Source of the DNA: Phycisphaerales bacterium UBA2266
GTDB lineage: Bacteria > Planctomycetota > Phycisphaerae > Sedimentisphaerales > Anaerobacaceae
NCBI GenBank assembly: GCA_002347125.1
Contig: DDXG01000085.1
Span: 1-35,809, forward strand
Reading direction: 5' to 3'
DNA length: 35,809 nucleotides
In this document: positions 23,752 to 32,709 of the stretch, piece after piece
Layout of the letters: every line of letters begins with the position of its first letter
Position numbering within the stretch: the first letter of the stretch is position 1
Made by a program: the position numbers and the translations under genes
The notes under the pieces: generated by a model
Seen by the model: the letters and a program-made list of their open reading frames with translations, nothing else
Told to the model about the DNA's origin: nothing
Databases searched by the model: none

Positions 23752-24393
23752 TCAGCGAGAATCTCCTCCGCTCTTGGTCCGAGCGAGGTATTCATGGATC
23801 ATCTGCACGAACTGACGCATCCAGGGCGAGAGGTCCTTCTTACCCCGGGCACAAATCAAGTTCCCCGCGCGAACCACGGACTCTTTTGCATACGTCGCGC
23901 CGCAGACCTCTGCGTCGAAGCGGCATTTGGGAATCGTGGCGACCTCGCGACCGCGGATGACATCGGCCGCTCCGAGGATCTCAATCCCGTGACAGATGGA
24001 GGCCACCGGTTTGGCTTCGCCGAAGAACTCGCGGGTGATTCGGATCAGATCCTCGTCGTAGCGGAGATACTCCGGGGCCCGGCCTCCCGGCAGGACCAGA
24101 CCCACACAGTCCTCGGTCCGAACGTCTCGAAACGCCACGTCGGCGGCCAAGCGGTAGCCGGGGCGCTCCTCGGTGATGTCCCACCCGTCGGCCAGTTCGT
24201 GGATCACCAGGTGATAGGTTCGTTTTTCGGGCGCTGCGATCAGGACCTGGAAGTCTTCTCCCAGCCGATAGAGAGGGACCATCGTATCCAGGACCTCGGC
24301 GCCATCCCCAACGACCAGGAGGATCCGCGGCCTGTCCTTTTCTTGCTGCGGATCGGGCTTGAGACCGGGCTGGAAGCAGGGCGATGCGGACAT
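23752..24393 (-). CDS. DJ-1/PfpI-family protein
   Basis: 213 residues. The fold begins PRILLVVGDGAEVLDTMVPL, and the nucleophile-elbow cysteine lies in VASICHGIEIL (about residue 136). GLVLPGGRAPEYLR carries the usual PGG loop and a Glu near the N-terminus completes the likely site. The family includes glyoxalases, deglycase-like proteins, amidases and proteases; a role against reactive aldehydes or as a hydratase for pathway intermediates is possible but unproven. The start codon overlaps the preceding gene's stop by one base (TGATG), with GGAGG upstream inside that gene, so translation is coupled. Confidence 0.85.
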   Translation of the reverse strand: MSASPCFQPGLKPDPQQEKDRPRILLVVGDGAEVLDTMVPLYRLGEDFQVLIAAPEKRTYHLVIHELADGWDITEERPGYRLAADVAFRDVRTEDCVGLVLPGGRAPEYLRYDEDLIRITREFFGEAKPVASICHGIEILGAADVIRGREVATIPKCRFDAEVCGATYAKESVVRAGNLICARGKKDLSPWMRQFVQMIHEYLARTKSGGDSR

Positions 24394-25391
24394 CAGCGTT
24401 GTCCTCCTTCACTCGTTTCGGTCCGCATCTGCCGCAGCACATCCAAGTAGTCCTGGTAGGCGGCCGACAGATCGACGTCCCGTTCATTCGCACTCGCGTG
24501 GATCAAGATGCCATACGACAGGTGGAAGGGCTCTGTCTTCCGGATGGTCACCTTGCTGGTCGGCCCGGCCCGAAAGGCGGCGCGACCGAAGGGGTTGGCG
24601 GTCATGAATCCGTAATCGCGTGTATGCCACCAGCAGGGACGAACGTTATCCGGATGCGGCATGATCGAAACCCCGACAAACGTCTTGTCGACCCAGCCGC
24701 TGTAATCGCACCATGCGGCGGTTTTGCCCCAGGTTCCCTTTTCATTCTTTCGACCCTCGCTGTCAAGGATGCGGCCGCCCTGCCCGCTCTTAACGGCAAT
24801 CGCCGTAGCCATGCGTAGGCCCAGTCCCATCTCCTCCTGGTCTCCAAAGTACAAGGACGTATCCGCCGACATGAACAGCGAATCCCATAGAATCAAAATG
24901 CCAGCGGGCCGGACCAGAAACGTGTATTGGCAAACTTCCTCGCACACCATCACATCGCGATGCATATACGCATTGCGCACTGTAAAGCGTCCTTTCAGTT
25001 CATCCGAAACAGGCGGCTTGATGAACTCAACGTGCCTCACCGCGGCCTTGTTGCGCCAGAAGTCGGCACTACCCAGATCGCCAAATGCCAGCCATAAACC
25101 TGGATGGTATTCTGCATGATCGGTGGGATCAACTCCTTCGCGCGGCGGATGATTGCGTGTGACCTGGATTCCGCCAGGCGCATGCAAATCCTTGAAATAC
25201 GGTCGAGGTATTTGGGAATCCCTGTACACATAGGTTGCCAGGTCTTGCTCATCGACCCTGACAACAACCTGGTCAGGTCGAGCGGTAAAGCCAATGCGAC
25301 CGACAGCGCCTGCTACACAAGGGGGCAGAGCCGGTGCCGCAACTACTGCAAAACATGCGATGAGCCATGTTACAGAACGAAGTGACTTCAT
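24393..25391 (-). CDS. Secreted DUF6807 (PmoA-like) protein
   Basis: 332 residues with a signal peptide (SVTWLIACFAVVAAPALPPC, cut near AGA). The conserved pattern of the DUF6807/PmoA family is clear: RPYFKDLHAPGGIQVTRNHP, DHAEYHPGLWLAFGDLG, and HPDNVRPCWWHTRDYGFMTANPFG. Despite the name there is no copper-monooxygenase signature; the family is a beta-sandwich of unknown activity common in planctomycetal sugar clusters. The several conserved His residues (DHAEYHPG, WWHTRDYG) may form a metal or substrate site. It lies between Gfo/Idh and PfpI genes in one operon. Confidence 0.85.
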   Translation of the reverse strand: MKSLRSVTWLIACFAVVAAPALPPCVAGAVGRIGFTARPDQVVVRVDEQDLATYVYRDSQIPRPYFKDLHAPGGIQVTRNHPPREGVDPTDHAEYHPGLWLAFGDLGSADFWRNKAAVRHVEFIKPPVSDELKGRFTVRNAYMHRDVMVCEEVCQYTFLVRPAGILILWDSLFMSADTSLYFGDQEEMGLGLRMATAIAVKSGQGGRILDSEGRKNEKGTWGKTAAWCDYSGWVDKTFVGVSIMPHPDNVRPCWWHTRDYGFMTANPFGRAAFRAGPTSKVTIRKTEPFHLSYGILIHASANERDVDLSAAYQDYLDVLRQMRTETSEGGQR

Positions 25392-25436
25392 TATGCCGAC
25401 CTCACAGTCATGACACTATTCACAGATTACGCTTGC

Positions 25437-26885
25437 TTACACCTCTTCCGGCATGACAAACGGTTTACGATATGTGCCGTGAGCGAGTTTCGTCGCCGCA
25501 GCCAACGTGCCTGAGCCGTCAAGTCCGACGATCTCGTCGCTGGCAGTATCCACCGTCATCAGCGGGCCGAGCGTGGCGGCGCTTCTACCGAGATCGACTT
25601 CATTGGCCTTGAGATGTTCGGCAATGCTGTCGAATACCCGCCCCGCCAGGTCATTGTTCTTGATCGCCCCTTTGATCCGATCCGGCGTGGCCGGCACACC
25701 CAGACGGTACGATATATTGCCCAGGTGACAACACGCCGAGGAGATATGACCCTCTTCGATCGGTGCCTTGAGGGTCGAAGAGTCGCGTTTGCGAACCGCC
25801 TCGATGAAGTTCTTTGTATGGTTGCCCCCGCCGCCGCCTACAAACTGCTTGATCCTCTTGCCGTTCGTGTCATAGATCCAGCCGCCGGCTCGCAGACCCG
25901 CAAAGTAGCCGCCCTCGTAAGTGAGAATAATCCCTTCGCGCACGCCCAGCACATGATCGAGATTCCGCGAGCCCTTCTTGTCGCCCAAGTTGCGATTTTC
26001 GACCACGACCGGTGCCTCATCATAATCCAGCAGCGTCAACTGCGTATTGGGTGTCTCGCCCACATCGTCGACGCCGAATCGTCCGCCCACACAAATCGCC
26101 CGCGGCGGTAGCGACTTATAACCCATCATCATCCGACAGATGTCGAAGGCGTGAACACTGCTGTTGCCAAGGTCCCCCGTCCCCGTGTTCCACATCCAGT
26201 GCCAGTCGTAGTGCAGTTGGTTACGGCGCAACGGCTTGAGTTCGCCCGGTCCGCAGTACATATCATAATCCAGCCAGTCCGGAGTATATGGCTCCTTGAT
26301 GCCGATACCGGGACGCAGTTCATACCACGGAACGTGTGCGCGGAGCATCTTGCCGAGCTTGCCGCTCTGCAGATACTGAGCTGGCTCAGCGAGTCCCTCA
26401 TCGCTGCGGTACTGCAGGCCGGCCTGCATGATACGACCATACTTCCTGGCTGCCTGGATCATCTTGCGACCTTCCAGAATGTTGTGGCTGACCGGCTTCT
26501 CCACATACACGTCCTTGCCCGACTGGCACGCCCAAATCGCCAGCAGGGCATGCCAATGATCGCAGGTCGCGATAACCACGGCGTCGATATCCTTGCGATC
26601 GATGATCTTCCGCGCATCCGTGGCAAAGAACACGCCCTTGCCCTTGAAATCCCTGCCCCGCTCGTCCAAACGCCTTGGGTCGACGTCGCACAGCCCGGCG
26701 ATGCGAACGCCATCGAATCCGTCGAACGTCCTGAGGTGGTCGCCACCTTTGCCGCCCAGACCAATGATTGCGACGCGTATGTCATCATTGGCTCCCAACA
26801 CGCGCTTGCCCGCGCACAGGGCTGAACTTGCCAGAACCGCCTGTTTGAGAAAACCGCGTCTTGAATAAGATTTGGAATGGTTCAT
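25437..26885 (-). CDS. Gfo/Idh/MocA-family dehydrogenase with Tat leader
   Basis: 482 residues. The Tat leader reads SRRGFLKQAVLASSALCAG. The Rossmann motif is VAIIGLGGKGGDHLRTF, then GLCDVDPRR and VIATCDHWH, and the full YVEKPVSHN motif is present, unlike the copy at 14.1 kb. The C-terminal domain has LDYDMYCGPGELKPL, GDLGNSSVHAFDICR with the His-Asp pair, and GGGGGNHTKNFIEAVRKRD. The start overlaps the stop of the beta-hydroxyacid dehydrogenase gene (ATGA, 4 bases). It belongs to the secreted Gfo/Idh group widespread in Planctomycetota; the sugar substrate is unknown. Confidence 0.9.
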   Translation of the reverse strand: MNHSKSYSRRGFLKQAVLASSALCAGKRVLGANDDIRVAIIGLGGKGGDHLRTFDGFDGVRIAGLCDVDPRRLDERGRDFKGKGVFFATDARKIIDRKDIDAVVIATCDHWHALLAIWACQSGKDVYVEKPVSHNILEGRKMIQAARKYGRIMQAGLQYRSDEGLAEPAQYLQSGKLGKMLRAHVPWYELRPGIGIKEPYTPDWLDYDMYCGPGELKPLRRNQLHYDWHWMWNTGTGDLGNSSVHAFDICRMMMGYKSLPPRAICVGGRFGVDDVGETPNTQLTLLDYDEAPVVVENRNLGDKKGSRNLDHVLGVREGIILTYEGGYFAGLRAGGWIYDTNGKRIKQFVGGGGGNHTKNFIEAVRKRDSSTLKAPIEEGHISSACCHLGNISYRLGVPATPDRIKGAIKNNDLAGRVFDSIAEHLKANEVDLGRSAATLGPLMTVDTASDEIVGLDGSGTLAAATKLAHGTYRKPFVMPEEV

Positions 26886-27817
26886 AATCTTTCATCCTTT
26901 CTGTCTGGATCCTGCTTTCTGCTTTGATCCTGGCTTGCTCTCCTGCGTCGAATCTCCTGGATCACTGCCGACGTATCCAGTTCGCCGTCTCCCGCGGCAA
27001 TCGCATTGGCCAGAATGTCGAGATGGACTCGGGAAAGAGGGAGATCCTGCCTGCTGTTGTCTCCGTACTTAAGCATGAGGGAGACATCCTTATGGTGCTG
27101 ACGAATTCGCGATTCCGGGGCGAAGTCCCCCTTCACCATCTTCTCACCCTTCACATCCATGGCAGCCGAGTAGCCCGGACTGGCCTTCAGCACCCCCAGG
27201 AAGGTCTCCAGATCCAGGCCAAGCCTCTCGGCAAAAACCAGACCCTCCGCCAGGACCAGCCGATTCAGTCCCAGGACCAGATTCGTCGCCAGCTTGATCT
27301 TGGAAGCGCTGCCGGACGGCCCCACATAGAACACGCGTTCGGCCAGCAGGTCTATCCGCCCTCGGCATGCTTCGAAAGCCCCTCGTTCGCCGCCGACCAT
27401 CAGAACGGCCTGCCTTCTGCGAAGCTGACCGCTGGAGCCGCAGATGGTTGCCTCCAATAGAGTGCCGCCTTGCCGGCTGAGACTCTCTGCCAGAGCGATC
27501 GTTTCCGTTGGATCACCGGTCGTCGTGTCAACGACGTATCGGGGGACCCGCCGTGCGCTAAGCACGCCAACGTCACCCTCAAGGATCTCGCGAACTACGC
27601 CGGAATCCGGCAGGGACAGGAAGAGGCAATCGGCGGCTTCCGCCACCGCGCGGACACTGTCGACCGCATGACCTCCCAGTTGGCGCAAACGCTCACATGC
27701 CGCAGGCTCGATGTCATACCCTGTTACGGCATGTCCATGGGCCAGCAAGTGCTCGGCGAGGACCGTACCCACCAGCCCGATGCCAATCAGTCCGGTTGTT
27801 TCTTCCCTTGGTTTCAT
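26882..27817 (-). CDS. Beta-hydroxyacid dehydrogenase (3-hydroxyisobutyrate/tartronate semialdehyde reductase type)
   Basis: 311 residues, cytoplasmic. The NAD(P) motif is LIGIGLVGTVLAEHLL with YDIEP, suggesting NAD preference by the Asp. The substrate-binding GSSGQ segment lies in the expected place (ATICGSSGQLRRR, usually PVSGG). The catalytic lysine lies in SASKIKLATNLVLGLN (KxxxN). FAPESRIRQHHKDVSLML is the usual C-terminal helix. Family members reduce or oxidise short beta-hydroxyacids such as tartronate semialdehyde, common products of sugar-acid cleavage. It lies 15 bases after the symporter gene and overlaps the next gene by 4 bases. Confidence 0.88.
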   Translation of the reverse strand: MKPREETTGLIGIGLVGTVLAEHLLAHGHAVTGYDIEPAACERLRQLGGHAVDSVRAVAEAADCLFLSLPDSGVVREILEGDVGVLSARRVPRYVVDTTTGDPTETIALAESLSRQGGTLLEATICGSSGQLRRRQAVLMVGGERGAFEACRGRIDLLAERVFYVGPSGSASKIKLATNLVLGLNRLVLAEGLVFAERLGLDLETFLGVLKASPGYSAAMDVKGEKMVKGDFAPESRIRQHHKDVSLMLKYGDNSRQDLPLSRVHLDILANAIAAGDGELDTSAVIQEIRRRRASQDQSRKQDPDRKDERL

Positions 27818-27832
27818 TCGCCTTCAAATGTC

Positions 27833-29488
27833 CTACACCTGGACCAGGCTGTACATGAACAGAACGGCCGCCATGCAGATGGCCAAGGCGACCAGGAAAC
27901 CCACCCACGACTGACGCGAAGGCCTGACCAGGAACAACCCGCCCCATGTCAGGAGACGCCGTTCCGGCGGGACCACCTCGGCCAGCGTCAAGCCCAGCCG
28001 GCTTTCCTGTCGAATGGGTACGTAGATCCGCTTGAAGAATTCCTCGATCCGCCCCGCCTCCGGCGGCTTGGCCAGATAGCTGCCGAGGATGCCGCCGAAG
28101 ACGCCTGCCAACAGAGGCAGACCTGTGACGGCGTTGCGGGGCCAACTCAGAACGTACCGGGCCATGACGAAGGCGATCACCGCCAGTCCAACGCTGCAGA
28201 ACACCCCCGTGGTGTTCATCCGCCGCCACAGCAGACCCATCGCCACCGACGTACCGACCAGACTCAGCACGTTCACGTAGTCCAGGATGGCTCTCACGAC
28301 ACTCTCCCGCATCAACACGGCCACCGCCACCGACACGATGGACACCGCCAGACCGGCTCGGCGCGTCACCACCAGCAGGGCCTGGTCGGAAGCCTGCGGC
28401 ATGAGGAAGGGCCGATAGAGGTTCTGGGAGAGAAGCCCGCCCAGCGTGACCTGCACCGTGTCTCCCGACGACATGGCCGCCGCGATAACGCAGGCCAGCA
28501 TGACGCCCTGCAGAACGGGAGACAGCAGTCCCCGGATGCAGTCCCCAAAAGCGGCGTCCGGATGAATCCCCCGGCCCGTTCGGATCAGGTAGGCCAGCCA
28601 GGCCAGCCCCAGGACGCACCATCCGACCGTGCACAGACGCTTGAGGATGTTACCGTACGTGAAGCCGACGCGGCCCTCCCATTCCGACCGTCCGGCGGCA
28701 CAGACACTCATCAGGTGCGGCATCGCCAGCATGCTCAGCGGCGCACTGACACTCAAGAGCAGGACGGTCCACAGGTTGAATTGTCCGGTATCGAACAACG
28801 ACAGGTACGCAGGGTTCTCCGCGAACAGCGTCTCTCGCGCGCCCCCCATCCCCCCCACTTCCGGCAGGCGCAGCGCCGCTGGAATGGCCAGAACTGAAAG
28901 GGCGATGATCAGAAGACCCTGAACCATATCCGTGCGAATCGCCGCGACAATGCCGCCCCAATAGCTGTAGCTGATGAAGACCGTCGCGACCGTCAGCAGA
29001 ATGCCAAAGAACCACGTGTCGCCGGCGGCCGCCTCTCCCATCATCCCTTGCACCGTCCGGGCGGTGGCCAGCAACACGCTGCCCAGCAGGATCGTCATTC
29101 CCACCGTCGCCACCGCGACGTAGAGCGCGCTGGCGGCCCGGCTGAAGCGATGTTCGAAGTAATCCGCCATGGTCAGATACCGCATCCGGCGGACGACCGG
29201 GGCAATCAGCCAGTAGAACGGCGTACCAAACAGCCAGACCCAGGAGACCCACACGCCCGCCGCTCCGACGGAGACCGTCTTGCTGACCACGCCAGCCGGG
29301 GCGCCCGGGTGCGTGCCGGAACCGAACGAATGCATGATCATCATGAAGGACCCGAATCGGCGGTTCCCCAGTAAATACCCTTCCTGATTCTCCGTGCCCC
29401 GCCGGCTCCACCATCCCAGGGCAAGCACGCCCAGCAGATAGACCGCCAAGACCACCCAGATTGTCAGATCCAATCCCAGAAACTCCAT
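27833..29488 (-). CDS. Sodium:solute symporter (SSS family)
   Basis: 551 residues with about 13-14 hydrophobic membrane helices. The start at 29488 has AAGGTCGCAGG upstream. LTIWVVLAVYLLGVLALGWW begins helix one, ENQEGYLLGNRRFG is the typical first loop, YSYWGGIVAAIRTDMVQG is the family's helix-6 region, and ACVIAAAMSSGDTVQ matches the AAxMSTAD sodium-site motif. The transported compound is probably a sugar, sugar acid or polyol, judged from the pathway genes behind it. It is the first gene of the operon and divergent from the XylR-type regulator, the common layout of an inducer transporter and its sensor. Confidence 0.93.
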   Translation of the reverse strand: MEFLGLDLTIWVVLAVYLLGVLALGWWSRRGTENQEGYLLGNRRFGSFMMIMHSFGSGTHPGAPAGVVSKTVSVGAAGVWVSWVWLFGTPFYWLIAPVVRRMRYLTMADYFEHRFSRAASALYVAVATVGMTILLGSVLLATARTVQGMMGEAAAGDTWFFGILLTVATVFISYSYWGGIVAAIRTDMVQGLLIIALSVLAIPAALRLPEVGGMGGARETLFAENPAYLSLFDTGQFNLWTVLLLSVSAPLSMLAMPHLMSVCAAGRSEWEGRVGFTYGNILKRLCTVGWCVLGLAWLAYLIRTGRGIHPDAAFGDCIRGLLSPVLQGVMLACVIAAAMSSGDTVQVTLGGLLSQNLYRPFLMPQASDQALLVVTRRAGLAVSIVSVAVAVLMRESVVRAILDYVNVLSLVGTSVAMGLLWRRMNTTGVFCSVGLAVIAFVMARYVLSWPRNAVTGLPLLAGVFGGILGSYLAKPPEAGRIEEFFKRIYVPIRQESRLGLTLAEVVPPERRLLTWGGLFLVRPSRQSWVGFLVALAICMAAVLFMYSLVQV

Positions 29489-29657
29489 CCTGCGACCTTA
29501 ACCTAACGCGATCATGTCGAACCGATGACTGACAATACTCGGAATTGTAAAGGAAAAGCGACAAGGCCCTGCATGTTGTCTTTTGCAGAATATGAAAAAA
29601 CAGTTATACTTTTAGACATCGATTCCGAGCCCGTTGTTCTTGCTGGTGGACAGACCC
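29489..29657. promoter_or_regulatory. Divergent promoter region between symporter operon and XylR-type regulator
   Basis: For the plus strand a good sigma-70-like promoter is visible: TTGCAG (29583-29588), 16-base spacer, TATACT (29605-29610), about 48 bases before the regulator's ATG. An inverted repeat ACAAT-N7-ATTGT (29532-29548) lies between the two genes and could be the regulator's binding site. A clear minus-strand promoter for the symporter was not found. Confidence 0.5.
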
Positions 29658-30827
29658 ATGCGTCATGTGGCAATTCTGGTCGAAACAGCCCGCGCGTACG
29701 GTCGCGGCGTGATACGAGGCATCGCACGTTATCATCGCGAACGGGGCCGCTGGTCAATCTACTTCCAGCCACAGGGTCTGGGAGACCCCCCTCCGCCGTG
29801 GTTCACGCACTGGAACGGCGATGGCATCATTGCCCGCATCGACAATCCCAAAACGGCGCGCGTGATCGCGGCTTTGGGTGTGCCGGTGGTGAACCTTCGT
29901 AGTACCGTGCAAAACCTGCCCTTCCCCTTCATCGGGGCCGACAACCAGGCGGTGGCTCGGCTGGCGGCCGACCATCTCCTCGAACGTGGCTTTAAGAACA
30001 TCGGGTTATGTAGATACCCAACGGGTTATCACCTGGGGTTCGACGTCCGGTGCGACTGCCTGCGGGATTACGTCAAACAGGCCGATTGTTGCTGGCACGA
30101 GTTGACGCTGCGGCGAGGACACCGGCGGCCTACGTCCTGGGAGAAGGAGCAGGAACGTATCGCCCGCTGGCTGGCTGATCTGCCGTATCCCATCGGGATT
30201 GTGGCGATCAATGACGACTGCGGCCTGCAGGTCCTCGATGCCTGTCGCAGGATTGGTTTGCGCGTTCCCGACCGGGTGGCGGTGTTGGGCTGCGAGAATG
30301 ACGAGTACGCGTGCGGCCTGTCGATTCCTCCCCTGAGCAGCATCGACCTCAACAGCGAACAGACCGGATATGAGGCGGCGGCGCTACTTGATCGGCTGAT
30401 GTCGGGTAATCGCCCCGCGAATCCACTGCCGAAGATCGAACCGCTGGGAGTTATTGCACGCCGTTCCACCGATATACTCGCAACCGATGACATGAACATC
30501 ACCCGGGCGCTCCACTTCATAGCCTGCCACGCGTGCCGACCCATTACCGTCACGGATGTTGTCAAGCATGTGCGTGTACCTCGCACGACACTTCGAATCC
30601 GTATCCACAAGGTGATTGGACGGACCATTCACCAGGAGATCCAGCGCGTCCGAATCGCCAGAGCCCAGGAACTGCTCTCGGGTGGCAGCGCCCCCATAAA
30701 GAGGGTGGCTCGCGAATGTGGATTCAAGAATGTGCAGTACTTCACGCGAGTGTTTCGGCGGGTCACCGGCCATACCCCTGCGGCGTTTCGACACGCCCGT
30801 TCGATCCGCCAGACCACGATCCTATGA
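29658..30827 (+). CDS. XylR-type transcriptional regulator (LacI-like sensor plus AraC HTH)
   Basis: 389 residues from the ATG at 29658 (MRHVAILVETARAYGRGVIRGI); a TTG 24 bases upstream is a weaker start. Residues 1-270 form a periplasmic-binding-protein-like sugar sensor (HRERGRWSIYFQPQG, PFPFIGADNQAVARLAADHL, GIVAINDDCGLQVLDACR, VAVLGCENDEYACGLSIPPL). The last 110 residues are an AraC double helix-turn-helix (ITVTDVVKHVRVPRTTLRIR, IKRVARECGFKNVQYFTRVF, TGHTPAAFR). This hybrid matches the XylR architecture, which activates sugar operons on binding its inducer. It is divergent from the six-gene operon and is its likely activator; the ligand is unknown. Confidence 0.93.
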   Translation: MRHVAILVETARAYGRGVIRGIARYHRERGRWSIYFQPQGLGDPPPPWFTHWNGDGIIARIDNPKTARVIAALGVPVVNLRSTVQNLPFPFIGADNQAVARLAADHLLERGFKNIGLCRYPTGYHLGFDVRCDCLRDYVKQADCCWHELTLRRGHRRPTSWEKEQERIARWLADLPYPIGIVAINDDCGLQVLDACRRIGLRVPDRVAVLGCENDEYACGLSIPPLSSIDLNSEQTGYEAAALLDRLMSGNRPANPLPKIEPLGVIARRSTDILATDDMNITRALHFIACHACRPITVTDVVKHVRVPRTTLRIRIHKVIGRTIHQEIQRVRIARAQELLSGGSAPIKRVARECGFKNVQYFTRVFRRVTGHTPAAFRHARSIRQTTIL

Positions 30828-30903
30828 GAATGAAGGTTCCGGCTGAACCTGCAGGAGGAACGACTTGAAACCAAGGCCCTGATCTTGATATTGTCGGCCG
30901 TGT

Positions 30904-30923
30904 CGGGTGGACCCAGCCACCCG
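30904..30923 (+). terminator. Hairpin downstream of the XylR-type gene (possible terminator)
   Basis: CGGGTGG (30904-30910) pairs perfectly with CCACCCG (30917-30923) across a 6-base loop, 77 bases after the regulator's stop. There is no T-run, so it is a weak terminator candidate; it could instead belong to the left part of the following IS21 remnant. Confidence 0.3.
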
Positions 30924-31015
30924 GACCGGGTTGAGAACCAGCCATTTTGAGGAGCGGACGGTCTGCCGCAGAGACTTCTCGAAATCGATGCTGTTACGGT
31001 TTCGGGAGGTTCAAT

Positions 31016-31531
31016 ATGGCAAAGCAACTCAAGATGACCGTAGTACAGGCGACATTGACACTCAAGTGGCTGATATGGTCTCAGTGGCGGATTGCCCAGG
31101 AGTTGGGGATCGACCGTGAGACGGTGGCTCGGTACGTCCGTTCACCGCCGGCGGATTCAACACCAGCCACGAACCCGATCACCGGGTCCGGTTTGGGTGG
31201 GACATCCTCTTGGCGGCCCCGAGAGCCTCTGTGAACCATTTCGGGCGATTATTGAGGCGAAGAGTCAGCAAGGGCTCAGTGATCGGCGGATCCACCAGGA
31301 TCTGGTCGAGAGACACGGCTCTTACCGCCAGCTATCCCGGTAGTCGGCGGTTCCTCCAACGACTGGGGCACAGTGAGCCGATTCCGTTTCGCCGGTTGGA
31401 GGTGCTGTCGGATGAGCAGGCCCAAGTGGACTTTGGGACCTGGGCCCTGATCCTGCCGGCTGACGTCAAACACTGGCTACCGCACGTCTTTCGGATGGCA
31501 TTGAGCTTCTCTCGCAAGGCGTACAATGAGG
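31016..31531 (+). pseudogene. istA: IS21-family transposase IstA, frameshifted and truncated
   Basis: The ATG at 31016 has GGGAGG upstream. MAKQLKMTVVQATLTL, then WSQWRIAQELGIDRETVARYVR is the N-terminal helix-turn-helix. The frame is then lost near 31205. The second frame reads CEPFRAIIEAKSQQGLSDRR, then IHQDLVERHG, and a second shift near 31320 leads to the third frame with RRFLQRLGHSEPIPFRRLEV, then DEQAQVDFGTWALIL (first catalytic Asp) and RMALSFSRKAYNEV. The sequence then stops matching IstA at about 31531, where the integrase gene's end begins. About one third of a normal IstA (near 500 aa) remains. Confidence 0.85.
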
Positions 31532-31542
31532 TGGGCCGCCCT

Positions 31543-32541
31543 TCAGAACAACTCCGCCACGGGCAGTAGATCAATGGCCTGCCGCAGTGCTGGATCGACG
31601 TTGGTGTAAACATCATTGGTGAGCTTCGCACTGGAGTGCTCCAGGAGCCTCTGGGTCACTGCCGTGGACGCGCCGCGCTGCGCCAGCAGGGAGGCAAACG
31701 TCTTCCTCAGGTCGTGAAACTTCAGCTCGGGCAACCCTGCCTTAGAGCGTATCGTGTTCCACCTCTTCTCAGGGAACCTGTCGGCAAACAACAGCTCCTG
31801 CCCATCGGGGATTGTGGCCACATAATTGGACAGCTCGGTCATGACCTGGTCGGGGATCGGACGCTCCGCCATCGCCTTCTTTGCCTTGCGATTTCGAGTC
31901 GTGATCGTGTTGCGATCAAAGTGGATATCGCCAATGCGTATGGCTTCAATGTCGCCACGGCGAAGCCCTGTCGTTGCCGCCAGCAGGACCCTTAATCGAA
32001 GCGTCGGGTGCTCCGATGCCAGGGCGAGCAGATCCCGTACCTGGCGCGGCGATAGCGCCATCACCGGCTTCTGCGGCACCTTGACCTTCTTGACCTCCAG
32101 GCTGGCCGCTACATAACGATTCTTCATCGCCCAATTCAGCAAGGCGCTGATGTTCCTGATGTCCTTGTTGAGGGTGTCCTTCTTGACCTCCTTGCCCCGT
32201 TCGAGGACGAACGTATCGAGACTCTGCTGTGTAATCTGCCGCGACGAACCGGGCCGGATCAGCCGCTCAAAGTGCCGCAGGGTCAGCATCGTTTCGTAGA
32301 TGGATGCCTCTCGAAGACCATCGACCTGCTTGGCGCGGTGGTACTCATCGCAGAGGTGCCGCCAGTCCGAATCGACCACGCTCGTGAACACATCGGAATT
32401 GAGCTGGGTGTACTTGATATGACGAAAGTGCTCGGCCAATGCCTTGCTGGGCAGCGCCTTGGCCCTTCTCCGGCCGCCTTCGTACCAGCCGCACCACCAG
32501 CCTCTGACGTTCTTGCGTTTGTATACCCATGGCTTTTTCAT
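31543..32541 (-). CDS. Tyrosine recombinase / phage-type integrase
   Basis: 332 residues from the ATG at 32541 (MKKPWVYKRKNVRGWWCGWY); a GTG at 32580 would add 13. Residues about 1-60 are an arm-binding-like N-terminus, 70-160 the SAM-like core-binding domain, and 170-332 the catalytic domain. The catalytic set is present: Arg in TTGLRRGDIEAI, Lys in TRNRKAKKAMAER, HxxR in FHDLRKTFASLL, His in RLLEHSSAK and Tyr in DVYTNVDPALR. It should integrate or excise the element to its right. Its stop lies within about 10 bases of the broken istA, so the attachment site must be very close to its 3' end. Confidence 0.92.
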   Translation of the reverse strand: MKKPWVYKRKNVRGWWCGWYEGGRRRAKALPSKALAEHFRHIKYTQLNSDVFTSVVDSDWRHLCDEYHRAKQVDGLREASIYETMLTLRHFERLIRPGSSRQITQQSLDTFVLERGKEVKKDTLNKDIRNISALLNWAMKNRYVAASLEVKKVKVPQKPVMALSPRQVRDLLALASEHPTLRLRVLLAATTGLRRGDIEAIRIGDIHFDRNTITTRNRKAKKAMAERPIPDQVMTELSNYVATIPDGQELLFADRFPEKRWNTIRSKAGLPELKFHDLRKTFASLLAQRGASTAVTQRLLEHSSAKLTNDVYTNVDPALRQAIDLLPVAELF

Positions 32542-32562
32542 AGTGCCAATTGTATCGGCACT
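32542..32562. promoter_or_regulatory. Inverted repeat directly before the integrase start
   Basis: AGTGCC-N9-GGCACT lies immediately upstream of the ATG, exactly where a ribosome site should be; no Shine-Dalgarno motif is visible. It could be an operator for autoregulation or an RNA hairpin that limits integrase translation. If the GTG at 32580 is used instead, the repeat is coding. Confidence 0.4.
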
Positions 32563-32709
32563 TCTGAGGGTCCCGGTCACCCGCGGCAGGCCAAACTCAG
32601 GCCCGTGGTGCCATTATGGAGACATGCGGCAGCGAGGCTTCTCTCTCTTGGCGGTATGTGCTTGTCCTATAACAACTTATGAACTCACATGCCGATAGGT
32701 CAAACGGAT

